Part shown: in pieces, positions 35,484 through 45,514 of the stretch
Position numbering within the stretch: position 1 is the first letter of the stretch
How the letters are laid out: every line of letters starts with the position of its first letter
Origin: an uncultured Pseudoteredinibacter sp.
GTDB taxonomy: Bacteria; Pseudomonadota; Gammaproteobacteria; Pseudomonadales; Cellvibrionaceae
Length of the DNA: 64,000 bases
Direction of reading: 5' to 3'
NCBI RefSeq assembly: GCF_947500695.1
Contig: NZ_CANMSS010000008.1
Span: forward strand, 1 to 64,000
Program-made: the position numbers and the translations under genes
Notes under the pieces: model-generated
Seen by the model: only the letters and a program-made list of their open reading frames with translations
Database searches by the model: none
Told to the model about the DNA's origin: nothing

Positions 35484-36553
35484 AGCTTGCCTTCCAAGTA
35501 GTAATTGCTACTTAGGCTCGCCAGCTGATTGGCCTCGAAATTTGCTAAAGCTCGTAAACAATTTAAACGATGAGATATACCCGTAGCAGGCGCAATTGTT
35601 TGCCCAGGTAGTCGCATACCGAAAGGCTGACTGCCATCAGCTAAGATTAACAGCCAATCACATAAACGTTGCAAACGTGCTTCACGATCCATCCCCGGCA
35701 AGGCATTCCAATCTACCCAGAGCTGCTCATCAGCATAAGACTGAAAATCTTTGACGAACATGCCCTTGCCCTGAGCGTAATGTTTCCATGAAACGTGTTT
35801 TAGAGATTCGCCATCACGGTAACTATGAAAACCGCTGAAATCCTCGGCGCCATCTAATAATACTGGCTCGCTGTCACCGCTACCTTCATCACTCGCCGTT
35901 GCTGGTAGCGGACCTGCCTCTACGGGTTTAGGATACACCAGCACAGAGGTATCAAACTTTAACCAAGCCCAACAACGCAAAAGCCCCAGGGGATAGCGAC
36001 TTTCTACACATAGCAATGGCGGTGCGATAATGCCACGGCGAACGGCATTGATGCTTAATGAGACGTAGCTAGCATCCGCCTGGTCTACCGTTACGGCTTT
36101 AGGGTATTGTCCGGCCCAGAACAATCGCACATCGTGATATTTCCGTTTTCCCTGACGGCTTAAACGTAACTCTGCACCAAGCTCGTCTCCAGCAAACCCT
36201 TCTTGTAACTTAGAGACTTCGATCTTCAAGCCAGCCAAACTGGCATGTGTATGCAAAATACAGCTGATGAGAATACTGGCGAGTAAAAAAGCCAACGCCA
36301 ATACTAAATTATTATCGTAGTTGGTGCCCAACAACCACATTAGAAAGATAACCAGCAACAGTGCAAAACCTGCCCCGGTTGGAAAGATAAAAAGATTATT
36401 TCTATCCAGCACAAATGAACTTTGGGCAGGCCGACGCTTTAACGCCCAGCGTCTAACCCGACGACGCCAAGCCGCTAGCCAGCCAGTTTTAATTGAATCG
36501 CGCTTTTGCAAAACAGGGTTCTTTTTCGATGCTGGATTAAGGCCACTAGGCAT
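35480..36553 (-). CDS. DUF58 domain membrane protein
   Basis: 357 residues. Two close hydrophobic segments near the start (about 52-95, GAGFALLLVIFLMWLLGTNY and LVLALAFLLASILISCIL) and a C-terminal vWA-like DUF58 region with the hallmark DFSGFHSYRDGESLKHVSWK and ARGK-like AQGKGMFVKDF. Middle gene of the moxR-DUF58-tgpA operon: 4 nt after moxR and overlapping tgpA. Members are thought to work with the MoxR ATPase in a chaperone-like complex at the envelope. Confidence 0.9.
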   Translation of the reverse strand: MPSGLNPASKKNPVLQKRDSIKTGWLAAWRRRVRRWALKRRPAQSSFVLDRNNLFIFPTGAGFALLLVIFLMWLLGTNYDNNLVLALAFLLASILISCILHTHASLAGLKIEVSKLQEGFAGDELGAELRLSRQGKRKYHDVRLFWAGQYPKAVTVDQADASYVSLSINAVRRGIIAPPLLCVESRYPLGLLRCWAWLKFDTSVLVYPKPVEAGPLPATASDEGSGDSEPVLLDGAEDFSGFHSYRDGESLKHVSWKHYAQGKGMFVKDFQSYADEQLWVDWNALPGMDREARLQRLCDWLLILADGSQPFGMRLPGQTIAPATGISHRLNCLRALANFEANQLASLSSNYYLEGKL

Positions 36554-36557
36554 GGTG

Positions 36558-37478
36558 CTAGCCCTGTATTACATCCACTGCATTCAAGACGATATCAACT
36601 AGGGCCTCAGCCGCCGCACCATGGCTGCTGGCCCGCAAGCGGTGCTCCATCACCGCTGGCATAACCGCTTGAACATCTTCAGGGATTAGATGCTCACGCC
36701 CTTCAATAAGAGCCCAAGCTTTGGCCGCAGAAATCAAAGCTAAGGCACCACGTGGAGAAATTCCGTAGCTAAATCCTTCGTACTCGCGGCTAAACTGAAT
36801 AAGGCGCTGAACATAATCCAGGACATGATCACTGGCATGAATCGCTTGGGCCTGATCCTGCAAATCCGCCAACTGCTGCAGACTCATGGTGGATTGCAGA
36901 TTTTTCAATAAGGACCTTGGGTTTATGCCCTTTAATAGCATGCGTTCCGCTGCAGCACTAGGATAGCCGAGTGAAATTCGCATTAAAAAGCGATCGAGTT
37001 GAGATTCTGGTAAGGGAAAGGTACCCGACTGGTGCACAGGGTTCTGAGTGGCCAAAACAAAAAACGGCTGGGGCAAAGGTCGCGTTTCGCCCTCTATGCT
37101 CACCTGCCCTTCTTCCATGGCCTCAAGCAATGCGCTTTGCGTTTTAGGAGTACTGCGGTTAATTTCATCCGCTAGCATTAACTGGGTAAAAATGGGACCA
37201 GGGTGAAAATCAAATTTACTATTTTGAGCATCAAAAACAGAAATACCCAATAAGTCGGCTGGCAGCATATCGCTGGTAAACTGTACTCGCTGATATTGCA
37301 ATCCTAAAACCGCTGCCAAAGCATGGGCTAAAGTTGTTTTTCCCATGCCCGGCAAATCTTCTATAAGTAAATGCCCTTTTGCCAGCAAACAGGCCATGGC
37401 TAATTTTATTTGAGGCTCTTTACCCAATACAACTTTGCCAAGCTGCGCAATGGATTGCTGCAATACCAAGTGGCTCAA
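36558..37478 (-). CDS. MoxR family AAA+ ATPase
   Basis: 306 residues. Walker A is EDLPGMGKTTLAHALA, Walker B is LMLADEINRSTPKTQ, sensor 1 is FFVLATQNPVHQSGTFPLPE and the arginine-bearing DRFLMRISLGYP follows. The C-terminal lid contains GISPRGALALI. Probably a chaperone-type ATPase acting with the two downstream gene products. Starts the three-gene operon, 76 nt after metZ on the same strand. Confidence 0.93.
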   Translation of the reverse strand: MSHLVLQQSIAQLGKVVLGKEPQIKLAMACLLAKGHLLIEDLPGMGKTTLAHALAAVLGLQYQRVQFTSDMLPADLLGISVFDAQNSKFDFHPGPIFTQLMLADEINRSTPKTQSALLEAMEEGQVSIEGETRPLPQPFFVLATQNPVHQSGTFPLPESQLDRFLMRISLGYPSAAAERMLLKGINPRSLLKNLQSTMSLQQLADLQDQAQAIHASDHVLDYVQRLIQFSREYEGFSYGISPRGALALISAAKAWALIEGREHLIPEDVQAVMPAVMEHRLRASSHGAAAEALVDIVLNAVDVIQG

Positions 37479-37554
37479 GGGTGTCTCCTTTTAGGCCATA
37501 CAAAACGGAAGCATCTACCGAGGCGACACAGAATGCGCCATCAATATATCGCGT

Positions 37555-38757
37555 TTACAGAGCGGCTAAGCCACGCTCCATATCAACGATCAAATCATTA
37601 ATATCTTCTAAGCCGACAGCGATGCGTATTAAGTTTTCACTTATACCCGCTTCTACTTTTTCTTCATCACTCAAACGCGAATGAGTGGTGGTTGCCGGGT
37701 GTACGATGGTGGTTTTAACATCACCCAAGTTAGCTGTCAGAGAAACTAGACGGGTGGCATCAATAAAACGCCAAGCCGCCGCTCTGCGCTGCGCTTCATC
37801 GCTCACCTTCAATTTAAACGATAACACACCACCAAAGCCACGCTGCTGTTTCTTGGCCAACTCATGTCCAGGGTGGTCCAGTAGGCCTGCGTAATAAACT
37901 TGTTCAATCGCATCCTGACCTTGCAACCACTCAGCTAGTTTTTGAGCATTCTGGCAGTGAGCATCCATACGCAAACGCAAGGTCTCTAAGCCTTTTAAAA
38001 ATACCCATGCATTAAATGCCGACATGGTTGGGCCAGCGGTTCGCACAAAGCCCAAAACTTCTTCCATATCCGCTTTATTACCAACGGCGACACCGCCAAC
38101 ACAGCGGCCTTGGCCATCGAGATATTTGGTCGCAGAATGCACAACAATATCGGCACCAAGTTCAAGGGGGCGCTGTAAGGCTGGCGTACAGAAACAATTA
38201 TCGACCACTAGCCGACAATTATTAGCTTTTGCCAAAGCCGACAGAGCTTCAAGATCCGCAACATCGCACAAAGGGTTTGACGGTGTTTCCAGAAATAGCA
38301 TTTGCGTTGAAGGGCTTATCGCCGCCTGCCAATCTTGTAGCTTCGCAAGCTCAACAAATTTAACGGAAATACCAAATTTAACCAGAAATTTGCCAAACAA
38401 ATTGCTAGTAGTACCAAAAACACTGCGCGAAACCAGAACTTCATCACCTGGCTTAAGCAAAGCCATGCAAACCGATAAGATTGCCGCCATACCCGACGAT
38501 GTGGCTACTGCCGCTTCGGCCCCCTCTAAGGCCGCAATTCGATCCTGAAAGATCTTAACCGTAGGGTTGGTATAGCGAGAGTACACATTCCCCTCTACGT
38601 CACCAGCAAACTTAGCAGCGGCATCGGCAGCCGATTCAAACACATAGCTAGAGGTGTTGAATAACGGCTCACTGTGCTCGCCCTCAGCAGTACGATGATG
38701 TCCAGCTCGGATACCTAAGGTGTCTAGCTGACACAAATCTAAAAATTCTTGGTTCAT
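37555..38757 (-). CDS. metZ: O-succinylhomoserine sulfhydrylase
   Basis: About 400 residues of the Cys/Met metabolism PLP family: YSRYTNPTVKIFQDRIAALE, PLP lysine in HSATKYLDGQGR, and NLGDVKTTIVHPATTTHSRL. It makes homocysteine from O-succinylhomoserine and sulfide. The naming rests on close resemblance to Pseudomonas MetZ and on the purF-metZ order. Start uncertain: ATG 38757 (no clear ribosome site) or GTG 38790, adding 11 residues. A terminator separates it from purF. Confidence 0.92.
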   Translation of the reverse strand: MNQEFLDLCQLDTLGIRAGHHRTAEGEHSEPLFNTSSYVFESAADAAAKFAGDVEGNVYSRYTNPTVKIFQDRIAALEGAEAAVATSSGMAAILSVCMALLKPGDEVLVSRSVFGTTSNLFGKFLVKFGISVKFVELAKLQDWQAAISPSTQMLFLETPSNPLCDVADLEALSALAKANNCRLVVDNCFCTPALQRPLELGADIVVHSATKYLDGQGRCVGGVAVGNKADMEEVLGFVRTAGPTMSAFNAWVFLKGLETLRLRMDAHCQNAQKLAEWLQGQDAIEQVYYAGLLDHPGHELAKKQQRGFGGVLSFKLKVSDEAQRRAAAWRFIDATRLVSLTANLGDVKTTIVHPATTTHSRLSDEEKVEAGISENLIRIAVGLEDINDLIVDMERGLAAL

Positions 38758-38888
38758 GGGATTGCCATTGTTAAGGTCAAACTCAGGCACAATATTGAGC
38801 TGAGCATAAATCTGTATAGGATTCTATATTCGCATGATCACGAAGCTTGGCAGCATAAAAAGAATGCCGCTTAACTTTCAGCCAAACA

Positions 38889-38915
38889 AAAAAGCCCAGG
38901 GTATAACCCTAGGCT
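38889..38915 (-). terminator. Terminator of purF
   Basis: On the minus strand AGCCTAGGGTT and ACCCTGGGCT pair with one mismatch, followed by TTTTTTG. It is about 100 nt beyond the purF stop. Confidence 0.8.
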
Positions 38916-39015
38916 CTATAGTCTAAAAGCCACAAAAGGCTTTAGTGTAGCCCGAGCACAGCTCGGATACCAAATAACAGCTACTTATATAGCTATTACC
39001 TAAAACGGTAGCTGC

Positions 39016-40536
39016 TTACTCTACTGCGCCGTTATGAATACCGATTACCGCAGTATCATCCGAATTATCGACTTTTTTAGCTTTGGCACTATCGCTGCGA
39101 GCAGCTTCTAACCTAGCAAAGTAACTATCATCAATATCGCCAGTTAGGTACTCACCGGTGAAAACTGAGCACTCAAACTGATCAATATCTGGGTTACCGT
39201 CTTTAGATGCGGCTACCAAGTCGTCCAAGTCTTGATACAGCAGCCAATCAGCGCCAATCTCTTTGCAAACTTCTTCATCGGTTTGGCCACTGGCAATCAA
39301 TTCACTGGCCGAAGGCATATCGATGCCGTAAACATTCGGGTATTTAACGGCTGGCGCTGCAGAGGCGAAATAAACCTTATTGGCACCGGCATCACGGGCC
39401 ATTTGGATAATCTGCTGACAAGTCGTACCGCGCACAATAGAGTCATCTACTAACAATACGTTTTTGCCCTTAAATTCAAGCTCGATGGCATTGAGCTTTT
39501 GGCGCACGGACTTTTTACGCTGCTGCTGGCCGGGCATAATAAAGGTACGACCAATGTAGCGGTTCTTAACCAGCCCTTCGCGGAATTTAACATTCAGATT
39601 GTGGGCCAAAGCCTGCCCTGCAACACGACTACTGTCCGGAATCGGAATCACTACATCAATATCGTGATCTGGACGTTCACGCAAGATTTTATCCGCCAAT
39701 CGCTCACCTTGACGTAAACGTGACTTGTATACAGAGACACCGTCGATAATGGAATCTGGACGAGCAAAATACACATGCTCAAAGATGCATGGAGCCAAGC
39801 TTACTTCATCAGCACAGACTTCGCTGAATAGCTCTCCTTCTTTACTAATAAAAATCGCTTCACCTGGGGCCACATCACGCTCAATGGTAAAACCACTAAC
39901 ATCCAGCGCAACACTTTCAGAGGCAATCATGTACTCGGTGCCATTGGCCGTTTCGCGACTACCGTAGACTAGAGGGCGAATCCCTTGGGGGTCACGGAAG
40001 GCGATAATGCCGTAGTTAGCAACCAGTGCCACACAGGCGTAGCCGCCACGTACACGCTTATGTAGTTCACGTATCGCGTTGAAAAAGTCGGCCGGCAATG
40101 GCTTGGCTTTATTTTGCTCCAATAATTCATGAGCGAATACGTTGAGAAGCAGTTCCGAATCAGAATCGGTATTCATATGGCGCAAGTCATTTTGAAGCAA
40201 ATCGCGCTCAACTTCTTCGGTGTTGGTGAGGTTACCGTTATGGGCCAGTGCAATACCATAAGGCGAATTCACATAGAAAGGCTGTGCTTGCGCTGGGCCT
40301 GAGCTACCGGCGGTAGGATAACGTACATGGCCGATACCATAGTTACCGACTAAACGTTGCATGTGGCGAGTACGGAAGACATCACTCACCAAACCATTTG
40401 CCTTGTGCTGGGCCAGACGCCCCTCGTGGCAAGTCATGATACCGGCGGCATCTTGGCCCCGATGTTGTAACATGGTCAATGCATCATAAATCTGCAGATT
40501 GACATCATTTTTGCCGACTATACCAACGACACCACA
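39016..40536 (-). CDS. purF: Amidophosphoribosyltransferase
   Basis: 506 residues from ATG 40536, which places Cys directly after Met (MCGVVGIVG) as needed for the N-terminal nucleophile glutaminase; the longer ORF start at 40560 is rejected for that reason. Glutaminase landmarks are [11 protein letters not shown] and LAHNGNLTN; the PRPP-binding loop is [13 protein letters not shown]. Commits PRPP to purine synthesis. The C-terminal tail (460-506) is poorly conserved. Follows cvpA by 54 nt, an order shared with E. coli and Pseudomonas. Confidence 0.97.
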   Translation of the reverse strand, partial: CGVVGIVGKNDVNLQIYDALTMLQHRGQDAAGIMTCHEGRLAQHKANGLVSDVFRTRHMQRLVGNYGIGHVRYPTAGSSGPAQAQPFYVNSPYGIALAHNGNLTNTEEVERDLLQNDLRHMNTDSDSELLLNVFAHELLEQNKAKPLPADFFNAIRELHKRVRGGYACVALVANYGIIAFRDPQGIRPLVYGSRETANGTEYMIASESVALDVSGFTIERDVAPGEAIFISKEGELFSEVCADEVSLAPCIFEHVYFARPDSIIDGVSVYKSRLRQGERLADKILRERPDHDIDVVIPIPDSSRVAGQALAHNLNVKFREGLVKNRYIGRTFIMPGQQQRKKSVRQKLNAIELEFKGKNVLLVDDSIVRGTTCQQIIQMARDAGANKVYFASAAPAVKYPNVYGIDMPSASELIASGQTDEEVCKEIGADWLLYQDLDDLVAASKDGNPDIDQFECSVFTGEYLTGDIDDSYFARLEAARSDSAKAKKVDNSDDTAVIGIHNGAVE

Positions 40537-40590
40537 CATAAAGCCTACGCTCCAAAACAATCACGGCGCTACAAACGAATTTGCAGCAAA

Positions 40591-41091
40591 TTAAAACAAA
40601 GATTTAAACCAATCAAAGGCCTGCTCAGCTGTGCCAATCGCCCAGCCTTCCATACCTTTAAAATACTTAATCATGGCAGATGCCTGCCACCATGGGTCCT
40701 GCTCAACAGGGAGAATTTTTGGAATAATTATGATCATGGCCAGTACTATTGCCACACCGCGCAATGCACCAAACAGCACACCTAAAAGACGGTCAGTCCC
40801 CGAAAGCCCAGTGGCTCTCACCAGCTGCCCCAACAGATAGTTGAGTAAGGAGCCAGCTATCAAGGTAAACAAAAACAATATCGCAAAGGCGGCAAGCTCT
40901 CTCAGCGATGGCGTGCTCAACCAACCCCCCAGCATCGGGGCCAATTGAGCCTTAAAACTCATGGCGACTAGAAATGCTGCGGCCAGATTGACCAATGAAA
41001 GCGCTTCTTTGACCAGGCCGCGAATTAGACCCACCAAGGCCGAGGCCCCAATAATGCCCAAGATCAACCAATCTGCCCAGATAAGTGCCAT
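40591..41091 (-). CDS. cvpA: CvpA family membrane protein
   Basis: 166 residues from ATG 41091 (a TTG at 41103 is the alternative). Four hydrophobic segments. The family pattern is seen in WADWLILGIIGASALVGLIRG and GTDRLLGVLFGALRGVAIVL. CvpA is linked to colicin V production and to envelope stress resistance in other bacteria; its molecular role is not settled. Directly upstream of purF. Confidence 0.93.
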   Translation of the reverse strand: MALIWADWLILGIIGASALVGLIRGLVKEALSLVNLAAAFLVAMSFKAQLAPMLGGWLSTPSLRELAAFAILFLFTLIAGSLLNYLLGQLVRATGLSGTDRLLGVLFGALRGVAIVLAMIIIIPKILPVEQDPWWQASAMIKYFKGMEGWAIGTAEQAFDWFKSLF

Positions 41092-41152
41092 ATTTTTACT
41101 CAATAACGCCCCACCACAGGGCTAAACTGCGCGCATTCTACCAGAGCTTAGC

Positions 41153-41896
41153 TCAAGGCTGAAAGCGTAGAATTAAGGCATCGACCTTTAATAGCTTATC
41201 CAGCTCTCGCTTCAACTGCTCAGCTTTTCGACGGCTGATTTTTGGCCCAACAAAAACCCTATAAATCAACCCCTTAGGAGTTTTAGCTGAGCGATAATAG
41301 GCCCTATAGTTGCCATCTTGCAGTTGTTTAACAATCGCCTTAGCCTTAGCCTCGGAAGAACTACTAATAAGCTGCAAGACCCAAGCATTGGGCGTACCAT
41401 CGGCATTTAAAATATCGTTGCTAGCCGTCGCTTGCACAGATGGCTTTTGACTCGCAGGCTTCTGATCCGAACTTTTAGAAGCACTGGGTTTAGACGCGCT
41501 GGGTTTAGAAGCACTAGGTTTAGACACACTGGGTTTTGTAACACTGGAATTAGAAACATTAGCTTTGGCAACAAGAGGAGCAGTCCCGGCCTCAGCAGAA
41601 TCCACAGTGGCCGACTCATCAACAATTGCCTGCTGATCGCCCCCACTGGGTAGGAACATTTGCTCTGGTTTAGGGGCTTGATCTATACCTTCAACCTTAG
41701 TTGGCGATTGATAGTTTACCGGCTCAACATCAGGCATTGCCGGAATTTGGCTTACAGTATCGACCTTATGCTTATCATGCTGATCAAAGAGTACCGGCAC
41801 AAATAGCACAGCTACCGCCGACAATACTACTGCACCAACTAACCGTTGTTTTAAGCCGTCATCCACTGGAATACTTAACCTCTTAAATTGCTTCAA
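41153..41896 (-). CDS. SPOR domain protein (DedD-like)
   Basis: 247 residues: short cytoplasmic N-terminus, one TM helix (about 20-38, LVGAVVLSAVAVLFVPVLF), a periplasmic linker with a pentapeptide repeat KPSAS (about 112-145), and a C-terminal SPOR domain (about 168-247, NAWVLQLISSSS to ALILRFQP) that binds denuded glycan at the septum. DedD of E. coli has the same layout and position between folC and cvpA, so a cell-division role is likely. The linker is encoded by a 15-bp tandem repeat. Confidence 0.9.
   Translation of the reverse strand: MKQFKRLSIPVDDGLKQRLVGAVVLSAVAVLFVPVLFDQHDKHKVDTVSQIPAMPDVEPVNYQSPTKVEGIDQAPKPEQMFLPSGGDQQAIVDESATVDSAEAGTAPLVAKANVSNSSVTKPSVSKPSASKPSASKPSASKSSDQKPASQKPSVQATASNDILNADGTPNAWVLQLISSSSEAKAKAIVKQLQDGNYRAYYRSAKTPKGLIYRVFVGPKISRRKAEQLKRELDKLLKVDALILRFQP
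41474..41563. repeat. 15-bp tandem repeat in the SPOR protein linker
   Basis: Six units of 15 bp, the first four nearly identical (TTTAGAAGCACTGGG type), the last two diverged. On the minus strand they encode Lys-Pro-Ser-x-Ser pentapeptides in frame, so unit gain or loss would only change linker length. Confidence 0.85.
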
Positions 41897-41985
41897 TAAG
41901 CGGAACTGCCACTTAGAGTACAGCTCTACCTAATAAATCCCAAGCCTATTACTTAAATCGCTGGCGCAATTTAGACAAGCCGCCA

Positions 41986-43266
41986 CTATTGCTCCAAAGA
42001 CAAATGATTGAGCGCTGCGGCAACGGTAAAGAATGAGCCCATAATAATGATGCGATCACCTTCCTGGCTGCACCTAAGCGCCTCTGCAAAGGCCTCATCG
42101 AAACCTGTAAAGGCCTGACTTGCAATACCGGCCGCCGCAAACTCAGAGTATAAAAGCTTGCTAGAAGCAGCTCTAGGGGTATTGGGCAAATCACAGCAAT
42201 AAGCCTGCTTCACAGAGCCTGCCCAGGGCTCAATAATACCGGCCAAATCTTTATCCGCCATGGCGCCAAGCAGCAAATAATCATTCTTTTCATCTCGCAA
42301 CTGAGTGCGCAAATGGGCACTGGCCGCAGGATTATGGGCAACATCCAAAATAAGTTCTCGCCCCTGCCAAGAAATACGCTGACAGCGACCTGTTAGCTGA
42401 ACACCTGATAAGGCTTGTGCGAACGCCTCGTCCCCAGGCCACAGCTGCAGCAATTCAATAATCAGTGCTGCGGCTGCCACACTGGGAATTGGCAAGCCTG
42501 GCATAGCAATATCCAGCTGCTTGCTCGCCAACTTTAAAAACAAGCGCCCACCATATACTCGGTAGCTGTAATCTTGCTGAACCTGCCAATGCACGGCTGC
42601 TAATTGCCTTGCCGTCTCAGCTACGCCACTGGGCATTTGCGGGCTAGCGCTGATGGCTATTTTTTCCGCCCTAAAAATCCCAGCCTTTTCTCGAGCAATC
42701 TGCTCCAAGTCGCTACCTAGCCAATCTTGATGATCAAGCGCAATCGACGTAACTACAGCAATGTCTGCATCAATAATATTGACAGCATCTAAACGGCCAC
42801 CCAAGCCAACTTCGAGCACAATATAATCACAATCGGCATCGACAAATACCTGCAAGCCCGCCAGGGTTGCAAATTCGAAATAGCTCAAGCTGATTTCTTG
42901 GCGAGCGGCCTCAATTTTACTAAAGGCCAGGCAAATCAAATCATCACTGGCATCTTCGCCGTTCAGACGAATACGCTCATTGTAATTTATAAAATGAGGG
43001 GAGGTATAAGCACCATAGCGGATTTCGCTGGGAGCTAGAGAGCTATTGGTGTAAGCCTCAAACAACGCTTCCAGACTTGCAACGCAAGAGCCTTTACCAT
43101 TAGTACCAGCAATAGTTATCACCTTGCGAGATGACAGGGACTCTGGCAGGCCCATTCGCTCTGCAACTTCACGCACACGCGCAAGCCCCATATCAATTTC
43201 ACTCGGATGCAGGGCTTCGATATATTGTAGCCACTGATTTAATGAACGTGTTGAGGAATTAGACAT
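41986..43266 (-). CDS. folC: Folylpolyglutamate synthase/dihydrofolate synthase
   Basis: 426 residues. The P-loop is TIAGTNGKGSCVASLE; further ATP/folate motifs are YTSPHFINYNERIRLNG and LEVGLGGRLDAVNIID. The C-terminal domain carries LILDVAHNPAAS. Catalyses dihydropteroate plus glutamate ligation and polyglutamylation. Sits between accD and the SPOR gene, as in E. coli and Pseudomonas. Confidence 0.96.
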   Translation of the reverse strand: MSNSSTRSLNQWLQYIEALHPSEIDMGLARVREVAERMGLPESLSSRKVITIAGTNGKGSCVASLEALFEAYTNSSLAPSEIRYGAYTSPHFINYNERIRLNGEDASDDLICLAFSKIEAARQEISLSYFEFATLAGLQVFVDADCDYIVLEVGLGGRLDAVNIIDADIAVVTSIALDHQDWLGSDLEQIAREKAGIFRAEKIAISASPQMPSGVAETARQLAAVHWQVQQDYSYRVYGGRLFLKLASKQLDIAMPGLPIPSVAAAALIIELLQLWPGDEAFAQALSGVQLTGRCQRISWQGRELILDVAHNPAASAHLRTQLRDEKNDYLLLGAMADKDLAGIIEPWAGSVKQAYCCDLPNTPRAASSKLLYSEFAAAGIASQAFTGFDEAFAEALRCSQEGDRIIIMGSFFTVAAALNHLSLEQ

Positions 43267-43434
43267 AAAAAGATGTTACAAAAATTGAGACCAAAACGAG
43301 CACAGCTGCCACCGTATCTATAGCTATTAGTTCAACACAGACAGCTAATTTTGCAGCTTACGAGGCTATTTGGTGCGCATCTACAACACTATCTACAGTG
43401 CTATTAACAGCACAATCTGCAGCACTATAAAGTG

Positions 43435-43462
43435 AAAACCCGCTCATAAAGAAGCGGGTTTT
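43435..43462 (-). terminator. Terminator of accD
   Basis: AAAACCCGCT and AGCGGGTTTT form a 10-bp stem around an 8-nt loop, 25 nt downstream of the accD stop on the minus strand. Confidence 0.88.
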
Positions 43463-43486
43463 GACAATGCTAAATCGTGCAAAGAC

Positions 43487-44440
43487 TTAAGAGTCTTCGC
43501 CTTCTTTAGGGGGCGCTTCAGCCTCAATGACTTCAGATTCCTCTTCAGGCTCCACCTCTTCTTGCAGTTGCGATTCATCCCAACTGTAGTTGGTAAATTT
43601 ACCCAACAAAGAAGCCAAACGATCGCGCATCTCATTACGGTGAATGATCATGTCGATAGCGCCATGCTCCAACAAAAACTCACTGCGCTGAAATCCCGCT
43701 GGCAACTTCTGTCGAATAGTTTGCTCAATGATATTTGGGCCAGCAAAGCCCGCTCGAGCGCCTGGCTCGGCCGCATTAATATCACCTAATAGAGCCAAAC
43801 TTGCAGACACGCCACCGTATACTGGGTCAGTCATAATGGAAACATAAGGTGTTCCCTGTTGTTTTAAGCGCTCAATAATGGCCGAAGTCTTCGCCATTTG
43901 CATCAATGAAATAAGCGCTTCTTGCATACGCGCACCACCAGTGGCCGAAAAACACACTAGCGGGATATTTTCATCTAAAGCAACCTTTGCAGCACGAGTG
44001 AATTTTTCACCTACAGCATAACCCATCGAACCACCGTGGAAGGCAAACTCAAAAGCGACCGCAACAACAGGCATGCCCTTCAAACTACCACGCATGGCAA
44101 CTAAAGCATCTTTTTCGCCGGTGGCTTTTTGTGCAGTACTCAAGCGTTCTTTGTACTTTTTGATGTCTTTGAATTTTAGACGATCAATTGGCTCAACCTC
44201 GGTAGCCAGTTCCTCACGCTCCTCTTTATCCAAGAAGATATCTAGGCGCTTTCGAGCACCAATACGCATATGGTGGTCACATTTCGGACATACATCATCG
44301 TTGCGTTCGAGCTCTGGGCGATAAAGCACCGATCCACATTTGACACACTTCTTCCAGAGCCCTTCTGGTACCTTGCTGGCACCGTCACGACGCCCTTCAG
44401 AGCGCACAGAATTAGGAATAATTTTGTCCAACCAACTCAT
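43487..44440 (-). CDS. accD: Acetyl-CoA carboxylase carboxyltransferase subunit beta
   Basis: 317 residues. An N-terminal zinc ribbon (C32-x2-C35 and C51-x2-C54) is followed by the carboxyltransferase domain with [34 protein letters not shown] and [17 protein letters not shown]. Makes malonyl-CoA with AccA for fatty acid synthesis. The last 30 residues are an acidic Glu/Pro-rich extension ([20 protein letters not shown]) not needed for the fold. It has its own terminator; folC follows. Confidence 0.96.
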   Translation of the reverse strand: MSWLDKIIPNSVRSEGRRDGASKVPEGLWKKCVKCGSVLYRPELERNDDVCPKCDHHMRIGARKRLDIFLDKEEREELATEVEPIDRLKFKDIKKYKERLSTAQKATGEKDALVAMRGSLKGMPVVAVAFEFAFHGGSMGYAVGEKFTRAAKVALDENIPLVCFSATGGARMQEALISLMQMAKTSAIIERLKQQGTPYVSIMTDPVYGGVSASLALLGDINAAEPGARAGFAGPNIIEQTIRQKLPAGFQRSEFLLEHGAIDMIIHRNEMRDRLASLLGKFTNYSWDESQLQEEVEPEEESEVIEAEAPPKEGEDS

Positions 44441-44833
44441 ATTTGTCTCGCTGATTCATTGTCACCGATAAGCTCGGTTACGGTATCGTATTTCTCACAA
44501 GGCGGTGTAGGCTTCGGGTCAGGCCCTATGTGCCAATTTGGCGGCCTATCCAGCTCTTACACTGCCTAGATTTTAATCAGCCAGGCTAAACTACGTACCG
44601 GCTGAGTCATCATTAATTCTCAATGCGCTATGATAAATAATGGGGCGCGGAAGTGACACTAAAATATTCATTCAGTGGCAAAATCCCCCTTATTTTTTCC
44701 AATTTGTCTGGTCTGGCAGCAATTAGGAAACTAAGCTCCCATCGAGAGTGCAATCTTAGCCCTTAATCTTAGCTGAACTCCTATGGAAATCGCCGGCCTA
44801 GGCCCGAGCAAGAACGCGGCTTTGCCTGAAATC
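44441..44833. other. Non-coding gap between accD and trpF
   Basis: 393 bases without a credible gene. In several relatives this position holds trpB and trpA; no remnant of either is recognisable. It should contain the accD promoter. Confidence 0.5.
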
Positions 44834-45493
44834 TCAGCAAGTACGCACCGCCTTCAGAAACTGCGCAATCTTGGACAAACACTTGTCCCCTTTTGCTCGC
44901 TCGACTCCGCCACTCACATCAACGCCATAGACAGCCGTTTGCTTTATCGCTTGCGCAACATTATTGGCATCTAAGCCGCCCGCCAAAACGATGGGCACAG
45001 CAGAATCTTGAGGCACTCTCTGCCAATCAAACTTCTCGCCAGTGCCTCCAGGCACCCCCGGAAGATAGGCATCAAGCAAAATAGCGCTCGCCCCCTGATA
45101 GCGATCGATCTCCGCTTGCAAATCAAGGCCTTCGCACATGCGGATTGCCTTCATATAACGACGTCCAAAAGAGGCGCAATATTCAGGGGATTCTTCGCCA
45201 TGAAACTGTAAGATGTCCAAAGGCAGTTTGTTAAGTAGCTGCTTAACGACGGTTTCTTGTTCATCCACGAACAAACCAACGAGACTGCAAAACGGTGCAA
45301 CAACAGCGGCAATCTCCTGGGCTCTCGCCATATCCACACAACGAGGGCTTGGCCCATAAAACACCAGACCAAGGGCATCAACTCCCATTTGCGCCGCCTG
45401 CCTGGCCTGCTCTACTTGGGTGAATCCGCAAACCTTTACCAAGGTTCTATTGCTTGCTTGTGGCTTATCTGCCGACAGCTTGTTCGCACTCAT
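44834..45493 (-). CDS. trpF: Phosphoribosylanthranilate isomerase
   Basis: 219 residues, TIM-barrel: VKVCGFTQVEQARQAAQMGVD with the catalytic Cys, LVFYGPSPRCVD, LQFHGEESPEYC and VLAGGLDANNVAQAI, then GVDVSGGVER. The Asp-bearing LLDAYLPGVPGGTGEKFDW is also typical. Third step of tryptophan synthesis. It starts 21 nt after truA and is probably co-transcribed with it. Confidence 0.96.
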   Translation of the reverse strand: MSANKLSADKPQASNRTLVKVCGFTQVEQARQAAQMGVDALGLVFYGPSPRCVDMARAQEIAAVVAPFCSLVGLFVDEQETVVKQLLNKLPLDILQFHGEESPEYCASFGRRYMKAIRMCEGLDLQAEIDRYQGASAILLDAYLPGVPGGTGEKFDWQRVPQDSAVPIVLAGGLDANNVAQAIKQTAVYGVDVSGGVERAKGDKCLSKIAQFLKAVRTC

Positions 45494-45514
45494 CTTTGCC
45501 TCTAGTCTTCAATA

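Noticed and set aside
38024..38548. 174-codon open frame opposite metZ
   Set aside because: It is antisense to well conserved coding sequence and has no homology signal.
39083..39100. GG-N10-GC match resembling a sigma54 promoter
   Set aside because: It lies within the purF coding region in a disfavoured orientation with no gene to drive.
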